This document shows positions 8,230-16,569 of a DNA stretch of 64,000 nt, piece after piece. Each line of letters opens with the position of its first letter. Positions within the stretch are counted from its first letter, which is position 1. The position numbers and the translations under genes were made by a program. Under the pieces are notes generated by a model that ran no database searches, was not told the origin of the DNA, and was given only the letters and a program-made list of their open reading frames with translations. The DNA is from an uncultured Candidatus Nitrosopumilus sp. (GTDB lineage Archaea > Thermoproteota > Nitrososphaeria > Nitrososphaerales > Nitrosopumilaceae): assembly GCA_951812655.1 (NCBI GenBank), contig OX638319.1, forward strand, positions 1 to 64,000, read 5' to 3'.

Positions 8230-9102
8230 ATGCTGGAATCTAGTCTTCACTTCTTGAGATGTGTTGGATGTGGCTCTAAGTTGGAAATAGATGCATTCAT
8301 GGCTGACAAAGAGATTGAAGAGGGAATTTTGGAATGCAAAAACTGTAATTTGTTATTCCCTATAGTTGAAAAAATCCCTATCATGTGGAATGATTTTCCA
8401 ATATACCTTGCCTCTCGTAGGTCTCTGGGAGGCATGCTCTATGGATTGGCTAAAACTTCAAAACTGAAAAATTTCATAAAATCGTCTCTATCAAAAACTG
8501 TTCACGTTCATGATGACAGAACCATGCTTGAAGAGCGTTGGTCCAACATATATCAAAATAGTAAAACCTCAAAATTTTACTCTGTTCTGAAAAACAATTT
8601 GGATTCTGTGGAAAAATCTCGCCTTGTCGTTGAGTACGGTTGCTCGATTGGGACTGTGACTTCGTTTTTGGCCGAATTCCATAATACTGTGTTCGGAATT
8701 GACAGATCTTTTGCAGCTTTAAGACAAGCAAAACAACTGCACAAAAACAACGTGGATTACTTTGTATCTGATATTTTGTCACCTTTGTTCGGATCTTCGA
8801 AATTTGATCTTGTACTAGCTTTGAATATTTTGGAATTGGTTGAACCTGTGGAATTACTAAATCATGTTTCAAAGCAAATCTCATCCGGGTACTTTGTAAT
8901 TGCTGATCCGTATGATTTTGACAGGGGGGAAAATTCTGTAAAAAAACCTCTAGACGAAAAAACATTGCGGACAAATTTGAAGAATTTGGGATTTGAAATA
9001 TTGTCAAAAACAGAAAATCCCTCTCATATTCCTTGGACTCTGCATCTGAACTATCGTGCCACTTTACACTATGAAGTTGATTTAGTGATTGCCAAAAAAT
9101 AG
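8230..9102 (+). CDS. Methyltransferase with N-terminal Trm112-like zinc domain
   Basis: 290 residues. Residues 9-55 form a Trm112-like module: CVGC, then CKNC, followed by LLFPIVEKIPIM, the typical N-terminal zinc ribbon on class I methyltransferases of the type-11/12 group. The SAM-binding domain follows, with VEYGCSIGTVTSFLAE (motif I), FGIDRSFAALRQAK and SKFDLVLALNILELVEP. The substrate is unknown; a lipid, cofactor or protein are all possible. It is transcribed away from the hypothetical gene at 6939-8159 with about 70 bp between starts. Confidence 0.85.
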   Translation: MLESSLHFLRCVGCGSKLEIDAFMADKEIEEGILECKNCNLLFPIVEKIPIMWNDFPIYLASRRSLGGMLYGLAKTSKLKNFIKSSLSKTVHVHDDRTMLEERWSNIYQNSKTSKFYSVLKNNLDSVEKSRLVVEYGCSIGTVTSFLAEFHNTVFGIDRSFAALRQAKQLHKNNVDYFVSDILSPLFGSSKFDLVLALNILELVEPVELLNHVSKQISSGYFVIADPYDFDRGENSVKKPLDEKTLRTNLKNLGFEILSKTENPSHIPWTLHLNYRATLHYEVDLVIAKK

Positions 9103-9276
9103 AATGATGTTATTTTGCTTTAACATACGTTAAATTGTTTCATGTTATTTGAAAACCATTTATTGCATCTGAAACATTTCTCCTATTTCACATGTTTGAT
9201 ATTTTCAACTGTTCCATGTAAATCCTCTAAAATGAACTGTCTGAAATTATGTTGGTTTTTGAGAATTAATTTTTTG

Positions 9277-9531
9277 TTATTCTTTCATTTCTTTATTTTG
9301 TTTCTCTGAAATATCACAACTTTGATTGCAACTTCCACATCCATTCTTTCTCGTACCGAACCAGATTAGTGCTGTGGGCATTAGAATATACAGCATCATG
9401 GCATTTGGAAATCCCAGCAATACGTTATTTTCAGTAATATGTCCTGATATGATGATCACAAATGTGCTGAGTGCTATTATTCCTGAAATTTTATTTAATT
9501 TGTCTTTGATATTCATTTTCTGTGTGCCCAT
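9277..9531 (-). CDS. Small membrane protein with two transmembrane helices and Cys-rich tail
   Basis: 84 residues counted from ATG 9531 (a second ATG is at 9516). Two hydrophobic helices are visible, ISGIIALSTFVIIISG and NAMMLYILMPTALIWFG, followed by a short tail with three cysteines (GCGSCNQSCD) and a charged end. The tail could bind a metal or form disulphides. A longer reading with a start at 9603 is open but would overlap the zinc-finger gene just upstream, so the shorter start is preferred. The two genes are about 20 bp apart and probably form a pair. Function unknown. Confidence 0.62.
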   Translation of the reverse strand: MGTQKMNIKDKLNKISGIIALSTFVIIISGHITENNVLLGFPNAMMLYILMPTALIWFGTRKNGCGSCNQSCDISEKQNKEMKE

Positions 9532-9550
9532 TAATTTCCAAACATGACGG

Positions 9551-9709
9551 TCATCCGCATGAATTACATTCAAATTTCTTTCTGGCCTGATGTGCTTTTT
9601 CAATATGACGTAACGTTCTTTGCGAATCTGAAAATTCCATACTACATTTTGGGCAAATTTTGTCTATGATGATTTCTTTTTTACGTGAGAATAAACCCAT
9701 GGTTTTCAT
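9551..9709 (-). CDS. Small zinc-finger protein (52 aa)
   Basis: The frame from ATG 9709 to TGA 9551 encodes 52 residues with a C2H2-like finger: CPKC at residues 19-22, then F and L at the expected spacing, and H35-x4-H40. A final CNSC (residues 48-51) follows just before the stop, perhaps the first half of a second knuckle. A second ATG occurs at codon 4. The spacing of Cys, hydrophobic core and His residues supports a genuine DNA/RNA- or protein-binding finger. It precedes the small membrane protein on the same strand. No exact family is recognised. Confidence 0.72.
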   Translation of the reverse strand: MKTMGLFSRKKEIIIDKICPKCSMEFSDSQRTLRHIEKAHQARKKFECNSCG

Positions 9710-9911
9710 AAAAGTTATTTGTACATAAAACTCTTCTATTGATTTCTTTGTTGATTTGTTGGGAAAATTTATTGAATTGGATTTAACTCTTGAAGCATGT
9801 TCTGAACATCAAAATCTCAGTAACTCCAAAAATCTATCTTTTATCATCATCTAGTCTAGTTCTGCTCATAATTCAATTTTTTTTATTTGATTGAAAGATT
9901 ATTGACTGTGT

Positions 9912-10340
9912 CTAGGAATAGTACTCTTTGAACCCTTTGTCGGTTGGATGTATCTCTGTTTTTGTACCCAACATTCCTTGTTTGTGAACCACTTTCATCA
10001 GGCCTTTGTTTTCTAAATCTTCGAGAATTGTATCTAACTCCGAACTGCTGAGCCCTGTATTCTTTTGAATGCTTTCAAATGTTTTTGAACCTCTGTTTAG
10101 AACTCCCAATACCAGGCTGTTTTTTGTCTGTGGTTTGGATGGCTCAACTTGTGGTTTGGATGGCTCAGTCTGGGGTTTTTGTGAGTATTCCCTGTATTCA
10201 GATTCAAACTGTTTTTCTTGTATCCTGGATTGGGATTTTACGCCGATTCCTTTTTTGGCTAATATTCTGGGAATGATTCTTGCTAAGGGGATCGCAAGGA
10301 AAATTATTAGATATATCCAAGAAAAGTTTGGATCTGCCAT
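9912..10340 (-). CDS. Membrane-anchored winged-helix protein
   Basis: 142 residues. An N-terminal hydrophobic helix (SWIYLIIFLAIPLARIIPRI) probably anchors it. A polar linker with Pro/Lys-rich near-repeats (TEPSKPQ, VEPSKPQ) follows, then a C-terminal winged-helix domain (about 75-140): LVLGVLNRGSKTFESIQKNTGLSSSELDTILEDLENKGLM, then GTKTEIHPTDKGFKEY. The wHTH looks like the MarR/ArsR-like type common in archaea. A membrane-tethered regulator is the simplest reading; targets are unknown. It is divergent from the SPFH gene with about 110 bp between the starts, so regulation of that gene is possible but speculative. Confidence 0.75.
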   Translation of the reverse strand: MADPNFSWIYLIIFLAIPLARIIPRILAKKGIGVKSQSRIQEKQFESEYREYSQKPQTEPSKPQVEPSKPQTKNSLVLGVLNRGSKTFESIQKNTGLSSSELDTILEDLENKGLMKVVHKQGMLGTKTEIHPTDKGFKEYYS

Positions 10341-10448
10341 CAGTTTTGGTTACATATGAATGTCTTAAATTTGTTGAGAGATGGGATTATGTTCTTGAAT
10401 GTTTTCCAATTAGATTGGTATAATAATAGATGTTGAATAACTAGAGTA

Positions 10449-11312
10449 TTGTCAAAGTATCAGTCACCTAAGGTTAACGTTAATTTTAACGCTGCAAAGG
10501 CGGTTTTGGGAGTTGTTGTTATTCTTATTGTGATTGGAGTTGTGGCAACAGCATCGGTAAAAATAGTGGATGCTGGTCACAGAGGTGTATTGTTACACTG
10601 GGATGCAGTTGACCTTACTGTGCCCCCACTTGAGGAAGGATTGCACTTTGTAACTCCGTTTCAGGATGATGTAGTAAACATAGAGGTTCGTACACTCAAG
10701 TATGCAAGTGAGGCTCGAAGCGCATCTCAAGATCTTCAAACTGTGGAGACAACAGTGACTGTCAACTATCATCCAGATAAGGAACAGATTCACAGATTAT
10801 ACAAGGATCTTGGACTTGATTATGAAAATAGGGTTATTCAGCCTGCCATTGAGGAGACAGTAAAACAGGTAACTGCAAACTATAATGCCGAGGAGCTTAT
10901 TACAAAGAGACCTCTTGTAAAATCCGATATTGAATTCGCCATTAGTGAAAGATTGAATCAATTCCATATAGTGACAGAAGTAATCTCTATTACCGATTTT
11001 GAATTTTCTGATTTGTTTGCCCGGGCAATTGAATCAAAAGTGGAAGCAGAACAAAATGCTCTCAAGGCAGAAAATGACCTGAAAAGAATTGAAGTCGAAG
11101 CAAGACAAAGAGAAGCCAACGCATTGGGTCTGGCAAATGCAAACATTGCAGAAGCAAAAGGTGAGGCTGAAGCAATAGCAATTATCAATCAGGCACTCGC
11201 TGAAAATCCAAACTATTTGGAATGGCTAAAGACTCAAGCTTGGGATGGTAAACTTCCATTGGTTGTGGGTGAAGGTGGAACACCGTTCATTTCAATACCT
11301 GTAGATCCATAG
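10449..11312 (+). CDS. SPFH/prohibitin-family membrane protein
   Basis: 287 residues from a TTG start. A single N-terminal transmembrane helix (about 17-43, AVLGVVVILIVIGVVATASV) is followed by an SPFH domain typical of prohibitin: VDAGHRGVLLHWDAV, PLEEGLHFVTPF, then VETTVTVNYHPD and YNAEELITKR. A charged helix (EAEQNALKAENDLKRIEVEARQREA) then forms the assembly coiled coil. Prohibitins form large membrane rings acting as scaffolds or modulating membrane proteases. No NfeD-type or FtsH-type partner is visible beside it. Confidence 0.92.
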   Translation: MSKYQSPKVNVNFNAAKAVLGVVVILIVIGVVATASVKIVDAGHRGVLLHWDAVDLTVPPLEEGLHFVTPFQDDVVNIEVRTLKYASEARSASQDLQTVETTVTVNYHPDKEQIHRLYKDLGLDYENRVIQPAIEETVKQVTANYNAEELITKRPLVKSDIEFAISERLNQFHIVTEVISITDFEFSDLFARAIESKVEAEQNALKAENDLKRIEVEARQREANALGLANANIAEAKGEAEAIAIINQALAENPNYLEWLKTQAWDGKLPLVVGEGGTPFISIPVDP

Positions 11313-11328
11313 ATAGTCTAGAAAACAT

Positions 11329-11628
11329 CTATTCTCTGTATTTCTTGCTATCTCTTATTGCGTCATACATCGCAAGGAATTGGTCAGGTTCATTTTGTCT
11401 ATAGTTTTTTTCAAGGTTTTTAATTTCTTGATCTGATATTTGTTCTTCTTTGATTGCATGATACTCCTTTATGATTTCAAAAGGGGTTTTTTTGATATTG
11501 TATTTATGGAGAGATTGATTGACCGATCTCTTACAGTTCAAATCGTAGATTATGAACTTGTATAAAAGATACCCTATCAATCCTGAGACAATGACAATTA
11601 GTAGTGGGATGATGAAAACTGAAACCAT
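11329..11628 (-). CDS. Small membrane protein, unknown function
   Basis: 99 residues. One strong N-terminal transmembrane helix (VFIIPLLIVIVSGLIGYLLYKFIIY) is followed by a polar helical domain (PFEIIKEYHAIKEEQISDQEIKNLEKNY). It is convergent to the SPFH gene with 16 bp between stops. No known family is recognised. The good hydrophobic/polar layout and an ATG start support it being real. Confidence 0.6.
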   Translation of the reverse strand: MVSVFIIPLLIVIVSGLIGYLLYKFIIYDLNCKRSVNQSLHKYNIKKTPFEIIKEYHAIKEEQISDQEIKNLEKNYRQNEPDQFLAMYDAIRDSKKYRE

Positions 11629-11830
11629 GTTATTGGAAATGGGATTTTGATATTTTATTGTTATTCTGATATTGATAGGAATTGAAAGTTGTGCCTAGTT
11701 TCTATCTAACTTGATAAAAACATGTGAATCCATATACAATTTTCTTTTCATATGTGAGATTGAAAGAACTGAAGAGGCTCTTCCAATCTCATGAAGAATG
11801 GAGAGAATCCGTTCTTCATAATTGCGTTTT

Positions 11831-11850
11831 GACTGCCCGATTTGGCAGTC
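11831..11850. repeat. Perfect 7-bp hairpin in intergenic DNA
   Basis: GACTGCC and GGCAGTC flank a 6-base loop, followed on the plus strand by GCGATTTTT. It lies in the 282-bp intergenic stretch 11629-11910, in which no convincing gene was found. It could act as a transcription end signal or RNA structure; strand and role are undetermined. Confidence 0.4.
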
Positions 11851-11910
11851 GCGATTTTTGGAATCACGCAACAGATCGTCATTACGGTGACGTAAAAACT
11901 AGATGATTTC

Positions 11911-12831
11911 TTAAAGTCCTTTTCTAATCCCAATCACGACGGCAGCCGGAATTCCGATATACATTCCACTATTTAGCAAAATCAAACCAATTCCATATGT
12001 TAGAACTTCTTGTTCTGATGACATTTCCACGTAGTTAAGGATGGACAAGCTGGAAATCATAGGTGTGATTGTAACCTTTACAATTTCTCGAAATACTGTG
12101 TTTTCACGTTCATAATCAGATATGGTGGGTGAAAATGAATAATAGAATTGATTGAACGTGTTCATGAATGATGTCCCTGACTCCGTACGGAGTAATTTGT
12201 TGTCTCGAATTTCTCTAAGTTGTTGCACTTGAGGTGCCAGTTCGGTTCCATAGGCTGCAGTTGCAATTAGGCAACCGCCTCCGCCCTCATCCATTTGAGC
12301 ATCATTGATCAAAGCATTTTCTATGTTTGATTCTGAAACGCATTGACCATCTTGCTCTCTAGTCCCAATTTCACAGATAAGTTTAGTCTGCTGTCCTGAT
12401 TTCTCGCTTATCTCTTTTTGCTGCTGTATGATCTTTTGTGGTATTTCCTCAATTACTGCTGGTTTTGTGTCTATGATCCCTGAATTTGCCTCGTTTTCAC
12501 TTTCACTGATTTCCAATTCTGCATAGATCCTACTTTGTTCTACCAGTTTGTCATATCTGTCATATGCTGAATAAGTCCAGAGCGGATTTTGGTATAGACT
12601 AACGCAAATTCTGGACTCTATGGAATGTTTGTGATGCTCAAAGAAATCAGTTCCCATGAACTGAAATAGTTGATAATTTTCTTCGCACCACTCGATCCCG
12701 TTTTCAGTCAGTCCTCCATTTGCAAAGAATGCCGTAGCAGCATGCGATGATGTTGCACCCGAAGCGCAAAACAAGACTAGCAGAATGAAAAACAAAATCT
12801 TCAAGACATTTTCTTTGTCTGGATTTGTCAA
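11911..12831 (-). CDS. Secreted/membrane CFI-box-CTERM protein
   Basis: 306 residues with a signal peptide (ILFFILLVLFCASGATSSHA). The middle carries a Gln/Glu-rich linker and a small cysteine motif CEIGTREQDGQC. From about residue 188 comes a CFI-box-CTERM-like domain: GGGGCLIATAAYGTELAPQVQQLREIRD, then FNQFYYSFSPTISDYE, ending in a hydrophobic C-terminal helix. This arrangement (Gly-rich, C-(F/L)-IATAAYG, LR-x-RD, YY-x-x-SP) is common on archaeal surface proteins and is thought to be a sorting or processing signal, by analogy with other CTERM domains. The cargo function is unknown. Confidence 0.82.
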   Translation of the reverse strand: MTNPDKENVLKILFFILLVLFCASGATSSHAATAFFANGGLTENGIEWCEENYQLFQFMGTDFFEHHKHSIESRICVSLYQNPLWTYSAYDRYDKLVEQSRIYAELEISESENEANSGIIDTKPAVIEEIPQKIIQQQKEISEKSGQQTKLICEIGTREQDGQCVSESNIENALINDAQMDEGGGGCLIATAAYGTELAPQVQQLREIRDNKLLRTESGTSFMNTFNQFYYSFSPTISDYERENTVFREIVKVTITPMISSLSILNYVEMSSEQEVLTYGIGLILLNSGMYIGIPAAVVIGIRKGL

Positions 12832-12985
12832 TAAAGCATTGCTACTGTTAAGATCATATGTGATCCATTGCCAATTTATTTTTCTTCAAATCTATGTGGG
12901 CCTGGTTCCGAGGTTCTGAGTCTTTTGCCTGAATGTTTTGCAACTCCGTCATGCGGAAAATTGGGATTTTGGGCATAATTATGTG

Positions 12986-13100
12986 TGCCGGGGGCGAGTT
13001 TCGAACTCGCGACCTCCAGATTATGAGTATTGCCTTAGTTGGAGAACCGTTAGAGTTTACCAATTGAACTGGCACTCTAACCAGGCTGAGCTACCCCGGC
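12986..13100 (-). tRNA. tRNA-Met (CAU) with 40-nt non-canonical intron
   Basis: On the minus strand the acceptor GCCGGGG pairs with CCCCGGC, the D arm is GCTC/GAGT, and the T arm is GCGAG-TTCGAAA-CTCGC. The discriminator is A and no CCA is encoded. Removing 13029-13068 gives the perfect anticodon stem CCAGA/TCTGG around loop CTCATAA, anticodon CAU. The intron then lies between positions 30 and 31, not at the canonical 37/38 site. A G1-C72 pair argues against the archaeal initiator, so elongator Met is likeliest; tRNA-Ile2 with modified C34 is the alternative. The splice sites are inferred from the fold. Confidence 0.85.
13029..13068 (-). other. Predicted tRNA intron, 40 nt
   Basis: Bounded by exon ends CCAG and ACTC so that the mature anticodon stem is perfect. 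ACTCTAAC inside the intron is complementary over 8 nt to GTTAGAGT in the 5' exon, so an alternative hairpin covering the 5' splice site can form in the precursor. A standard bulge-helix-bulge was not convincingly drawn by eye. Confidence 0.7.
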
Positions 13101-13249
13101 ATGTCATATCTCTGAAAATTTGGGAAATTAAATGATTCTACGGCATATTTTGTATTTTTTACGGAGATTGGTTCCTAATTATCTGTCATGGTGGCTTTGC
13201 ATTGCAGTGTGTACTCACTGCTTATCCCTCTTTAATTGGTTGATAACCC

Positions 13250-14833
13250 ATGAGACGTCTCACTCACTGCCTTTCTATTGTGATGCCGCTTGTATTTTTT
13301 TCAGTACTTCTGATTTCTTCTGATGGTATGTTAAATCAAGCAAGTGCTGAAGAATATGATTTTGTTGCAGGAATTCATAATGAAATCACTTTTCATTTTA
13401 GAGATGGCATTGAAACAGTAAATTTCCCTGTTTTTTCAACAACTGCGGATCTAGTATCTAATGTTGGACCGACTTTTGTAGTAGAGGGTGTGGTTGGAAA
13501 AAGCCCTCATTTGCACAAGGCGTTAGATGAAGCGTATCTGTATGGTCGGTCTAATCTAACTGGAGGTGCAAGCCATGAATTTAATTATAGATTTTTTGAC
13601 GTTGATGTAAACGTAGTCCAAAATGGGGTCGTCCTGAAATCCTTTTCCTATAAAGACTGTGAAATCGCTGATCATTTGATTACGACTCTGACAGATGACT
13701 ATGAATCCTACTTGGCATCTAACACAGGATTTGCTATCGTTGATTCTATTGATTTTAGATGCAGTGGCGTGTACATCAATTTGGAACACGGTCATACATA
13801 CAGTACAGAATCTGCATCCGAAAGTTTTACTGATTTTGGTTCACTACCATTCACACTTGCTGAAGATGTGCGTACTTTTCTTACCTTTGAATTTGATCAT
13901 GGTTCTGAAAAAATTGAATCTGTAATCTTTACGTTAACTTCTGGATTTGATGAGGCTAATAATGCTGGTCCCAGCTTTCAAATAATCACCGCAGTACTTC
14001 CTCATCCTTTGATAGATGACGCAATTGGAAAGGCTCAGCAATTATCTGGAATGAAATATGGGTTTAATGAAGACTTCAACGTCCATGTGGAATTCAGTAA
14101 TGATGAAGAAACTTTGCGTGGTTTTGACTTTGTGGATTGCACTGTGAGTGGATATGGAATTGTGACCCTTAGAGATGTTGAGGAGGGTTATACCGGCAAA
14201 CGAGGATTTGCAACAGCTGAAGTTCTTGATGTTGACTGTTCGGGATTGGACCCTATCAATCCTACATTTGACCGCTCCTCCGGTAATTTTGATTTTTCCA
14301 AGTCCAATCCAAGCTCGTCATATAATATGGGGATGGGTCCACATGCAATAGCAACATTTGACTTTGACACTAACTTGGAGGTTGTGACTTTTCCTGAATT
14401 CCATCAGGATAGCTCGCTAGGGAACTCTAATCCCACGTTCCATCTTGTGGGTGTTCCAAGCGTTACTCCTTTATTGTATGATGTAGTGGATCATTCTTTA
14501 GATAATCCCGCAAGAACTACTGGAATAAATTCACTAGAGAAAGTGTTTAACGTAAATCTGGTTTTGGTAAATGATGGAATGGTTGTGCGTGGGTTTGATT
14601 ATGACACATGTCATATTGTAAACTATGTGGTAAAGACTGAGCATGATTTGGAAGAGAGCTTTTACAAGGGCTTTGCATTAACAAATGAATTTTACTTTGA
14701 ATGTTTGGGATACCATCCGTATGATCCTATTTTTGATGCTTTATCAGAAACACCCAAGTTGAATACTCGTTCATCTATTGATTATCAGGCAGAGCAACGA
14801 CAATCTTGGGGTCCAGGATTTACTAGACCTTAA
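13250..14833 (+). CDS. Secreted protein made of three tandem copies of an unrecognised domain
   Basis: 527 residues with a signal peptide (about 1-33, LVFFSVLLISSDG core). The rest is three homologous units of roughly 130-140 residues, at about 44-175, 205-343 and 362-500. Each unit contains an F-x-F start, a GP-x-F or NP-x-F, a P-x-L...D element, FNV or DVNV, then GF(D/S)(Y/F)-x-(D/T)C and finally GFA followed by a strand ending in Cys (RCSG, DCSG, ECLG). Each unit thus has two conserved cysteines, likely a disulphide outside the cell. No known domain is recognised. The 3' end overlaps the convergent topoisomerase gene by 11 bp. Confidence 0.85.
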   Translation: MRRLTHCLSIVMPLVFFSVLLISSDGMLNQASAEEYDFVAGIHNEITFHFRDGIETVNFPVFSTTADLVSNVGPTFVVEGVVGKSPHLHKALDEAYLYGRSNLTGGASHEFNYRFFDVDVNVVQNGVVLKSFSYKDCEIADHLITTLTDDYESYLASNTGFAIVDSIDFRCSGVYINLEHGHTYSTESASESFTDFGSLPFTLAEDVRTFLTFEFDHGSEKIESVIFTLTSGFDEANNAGPSFQIITAVLPHPLIDDAIGKAQQLSGMKYGFNEDFNVHVEFSNDEETLRGFDFVDCTVSGYGIVTLRDVEEGYTGKRGFATAEVLDVDCSGLDPINPTFDRSSGNFDFSKSNPSSSYNMGMGPHAIATFDFDTNLEVVTFPEFHQDSSLGNSNPTFHLVGVPSVTPLLYDVVDHSLDNPARTTGINSLEKVFNVNLVLVNDGMVVRGFDYDTCHIVNYVVKTEHDLEESFYKGFALTNEFYFECLGYHPYDPIFDALSETPKLNTRSSIDYQAEQRQSWGPGFTRP

Positions 14834-16487
14834 TTTTAATGGAATTCCAATCCACGTCTTCGTTTTTGACCCATAAGAACTTCTTTTGTAACGCTGCTGT
14901 GTACAATTTTTCCCATTCCGCGCCTACCTCGTCAGTCCATGCTTTGAATACACGAGGATCAATGTAGTTTCTTAACGACGTCCCGATATTGTAGTCTCTG
15001 GTTTTCTCTGATAGTCTGATCTGCAATTCAAGTTTTTCACGCCTTTCTTTGTTCTTTCTTTTTTGCTTTTTGATTTGCTCGTTTAATGTCTTGATTCTCT
15101 TTGCCTTGCTCTTTTTCTGTATCTCGGTCTTTGGCTCCGCTGATTCCACCTTTTTCAGCGTTTCCTGTGTCTTTTTCCAAACCTGTTCCTTTTCCACCTT
15201 TTTCAGCGTGTCTCTTTTCTTCTGCAGTGATTGCTCGAATGTTTTGGGGATTGTTCTCTTGTGATTGCACATCATGGCCGCCTCAAGATTTGCCAATTTC
15301 GCATGATAAAGCTTTTCTGTATCTGTTTTTCCTTTCATGTTGTCATGTTCTACAAGATAATTTTTGACCACAGTCGTTGCAAGATATGTTCTGAATACTT
15401 TTGCTGTTAGTCCCTTTACTATGTCCGAGTAATACACATTGACATGTCTTGATGTGATCCCGTCAAATATTTCATCTTTTGGTCTTTTCTTTTCAACAAG
15501 CTTTTTCAGGTTTTCGTGAAATTGTTTGTCGTGACCTTCGGCCTTTACAGTTTCTTGCCATCTTACGCTATCTTTTCCTAGAAAATCAAATTCAATTGTG
15601 TTCGATGTAATCTTGATGTGTTCTTTTCTTAGGGTGGTGGCGCCTACGGTATCTGCCTCATCTGGATCTTTTTCATCTCCCACCCTCATTGCGGTTCTGT
15701 AAATCAGGTAGCATGCGGTTGCAATCTTCCTTTTCTTCTCATTTTTCATGTCCTTGACTATTCTGTCCTTAATTTTCTCGATTTCATTTGCAAGTTTCAC
15801 CGCCTTTTCGTACTTTTCTTTATCCCTGTCTTGTTTTAGTCCTGCAGTATCTGCTAGCCAGACATATTTTCTTTTCTGGGTTAGAAAATCCATCCAGCTT
15901 GCTAGCCACATGGAATCTTTGTCATGGATTATCTTCTTCCATTCGCCTTCTGGAATCTTGGCATTTTTTCCTAGATTCAGTGTAACGTCTTTTGAACTCA
16001 CGCGTGGTTTCCATTTGCCCCTTAGCGGATGCTCTCCCCGACCTATGAATATGCCTGGAGGTTCTGCCATGTAGTTGCCTACCTCGACTTCTTTGCCATC
16101 TATTACTGCAATGCCGAACTTGGTTTTCAGTTTCTCTCTCAGTTCTTTTCTTTTTGCGGCAAGTGACTTCTTTTCCTCCTTCGTCATCATCTCCTTGAGA
16201 TCCTTTTCCTTGTCCACTATTTTGTAGACGCTTGAAAAATCAATGTCATCATATAATGTTTTTTTAAATTTTGAGTCCAGAGTTTTAACAAAATCTGTGA
16301 CAAAGTTTTTCTGAAACACTTTGTCTTGTGCGTATGGTGTGTCTTTCTTTTTCGCCCACTGATATGCCATCTCCTCTTGATTCAGATCAAGGGTGATCAC
16401 TTCGTTATTGATCTTAATCGTAATTCCTTGTTTCTCATACGCGGGAGGAAATAAGATGCCATTGTGTTGTAGTGTTTTCCATTTCAT
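14823..16487 (-). CDS. DNA topoisomerase IB (eukaryotic type I)
   Basis: 554 residues with the full core and C-terminal domains of eukaryotic topoisomerase I, which relaxes supercoils through a 3'-phosphotyrosine intermediate. The N-terminal core begins MKWKTLQHNGILFPPAYE. Catalytic elements are visible: the Arg and Lys around RTAMRVGDEKD and LGKDSVRW, Arg in TAKVFRTYLAT, His in MCNHKRTIPKTFEQS, and the nucleophile Tyr508 in SLRNYIDPR. A Lys/Glu-rich linker helix lies between the last two, and about 46 residues follow the Tyr. TopoIB is a known hallmark of Thaumarchaeota among archaea. The gene probably stands alone. Confidence 0.96.
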   Translation of the reverse strand: MKWKTLQHNGILFPPAYEKQGITIKINNEVITLDLNQEEMAYQWAKKKDTPYAQDKVFQKNFVTDFVKTLDSKFKKTLYDDIDFSSVYKIVDKEKDLKEMMTKEEKKSLAAKRKELREKLKTKFGIAVIDGKEVEVGNYMAEPPGIFIGRGEHPLRGKWKPRVSSKDVTLNLGKNAKIPEGEWKKIIHDKDSMWLASWMDFLTQKRKYVWLADTAGLKQDRDKEKYEKAVKLANEIEKIKDRIVKDMKNEKKRKIATACYLIYRTAMRVGDEKDPDEADTVGATTLRKEHIKITSNTIEFDFLGKDSVRWQETVKAEGHDKQFHENLKKLVEKKRPKDEIFDGITSRHVNVYYSDIVKGLTAKVFRTYLATTVVKNYLVEHDNMKGKTDTEKLYHAKLANLEAAMMCNHKRTIPKTFEQSLQKKRDTLKKVEKEQVWKKTQETLKKVESAEPKTEIQKKSKAKRIKTLNEQIKKQKRKNKERREKLELQIRLSEKTRDYNIGTSLRNYIDPRVFKAWTDEVGAEWEKLYTAALQKKFLWVKNEDVDWNSIKIKV

Positions 16488-16569
16488 TTTTTTTCACTTT
16501 AAATTTGCGGACTTTGATGAAAACTCTGATCTATGTGTATATCAATTTAGCGTAGAAATGATGTATAAT

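Noticed and set aside
11724-11906. 60-codon open frame on the plus strand between the membrane protein and the CFI-box gene
   Set aside because: No family-like motif, composition unlike neighbours, and it overlaps the intergenic hairpin; an equally long frame exists on the other strand.
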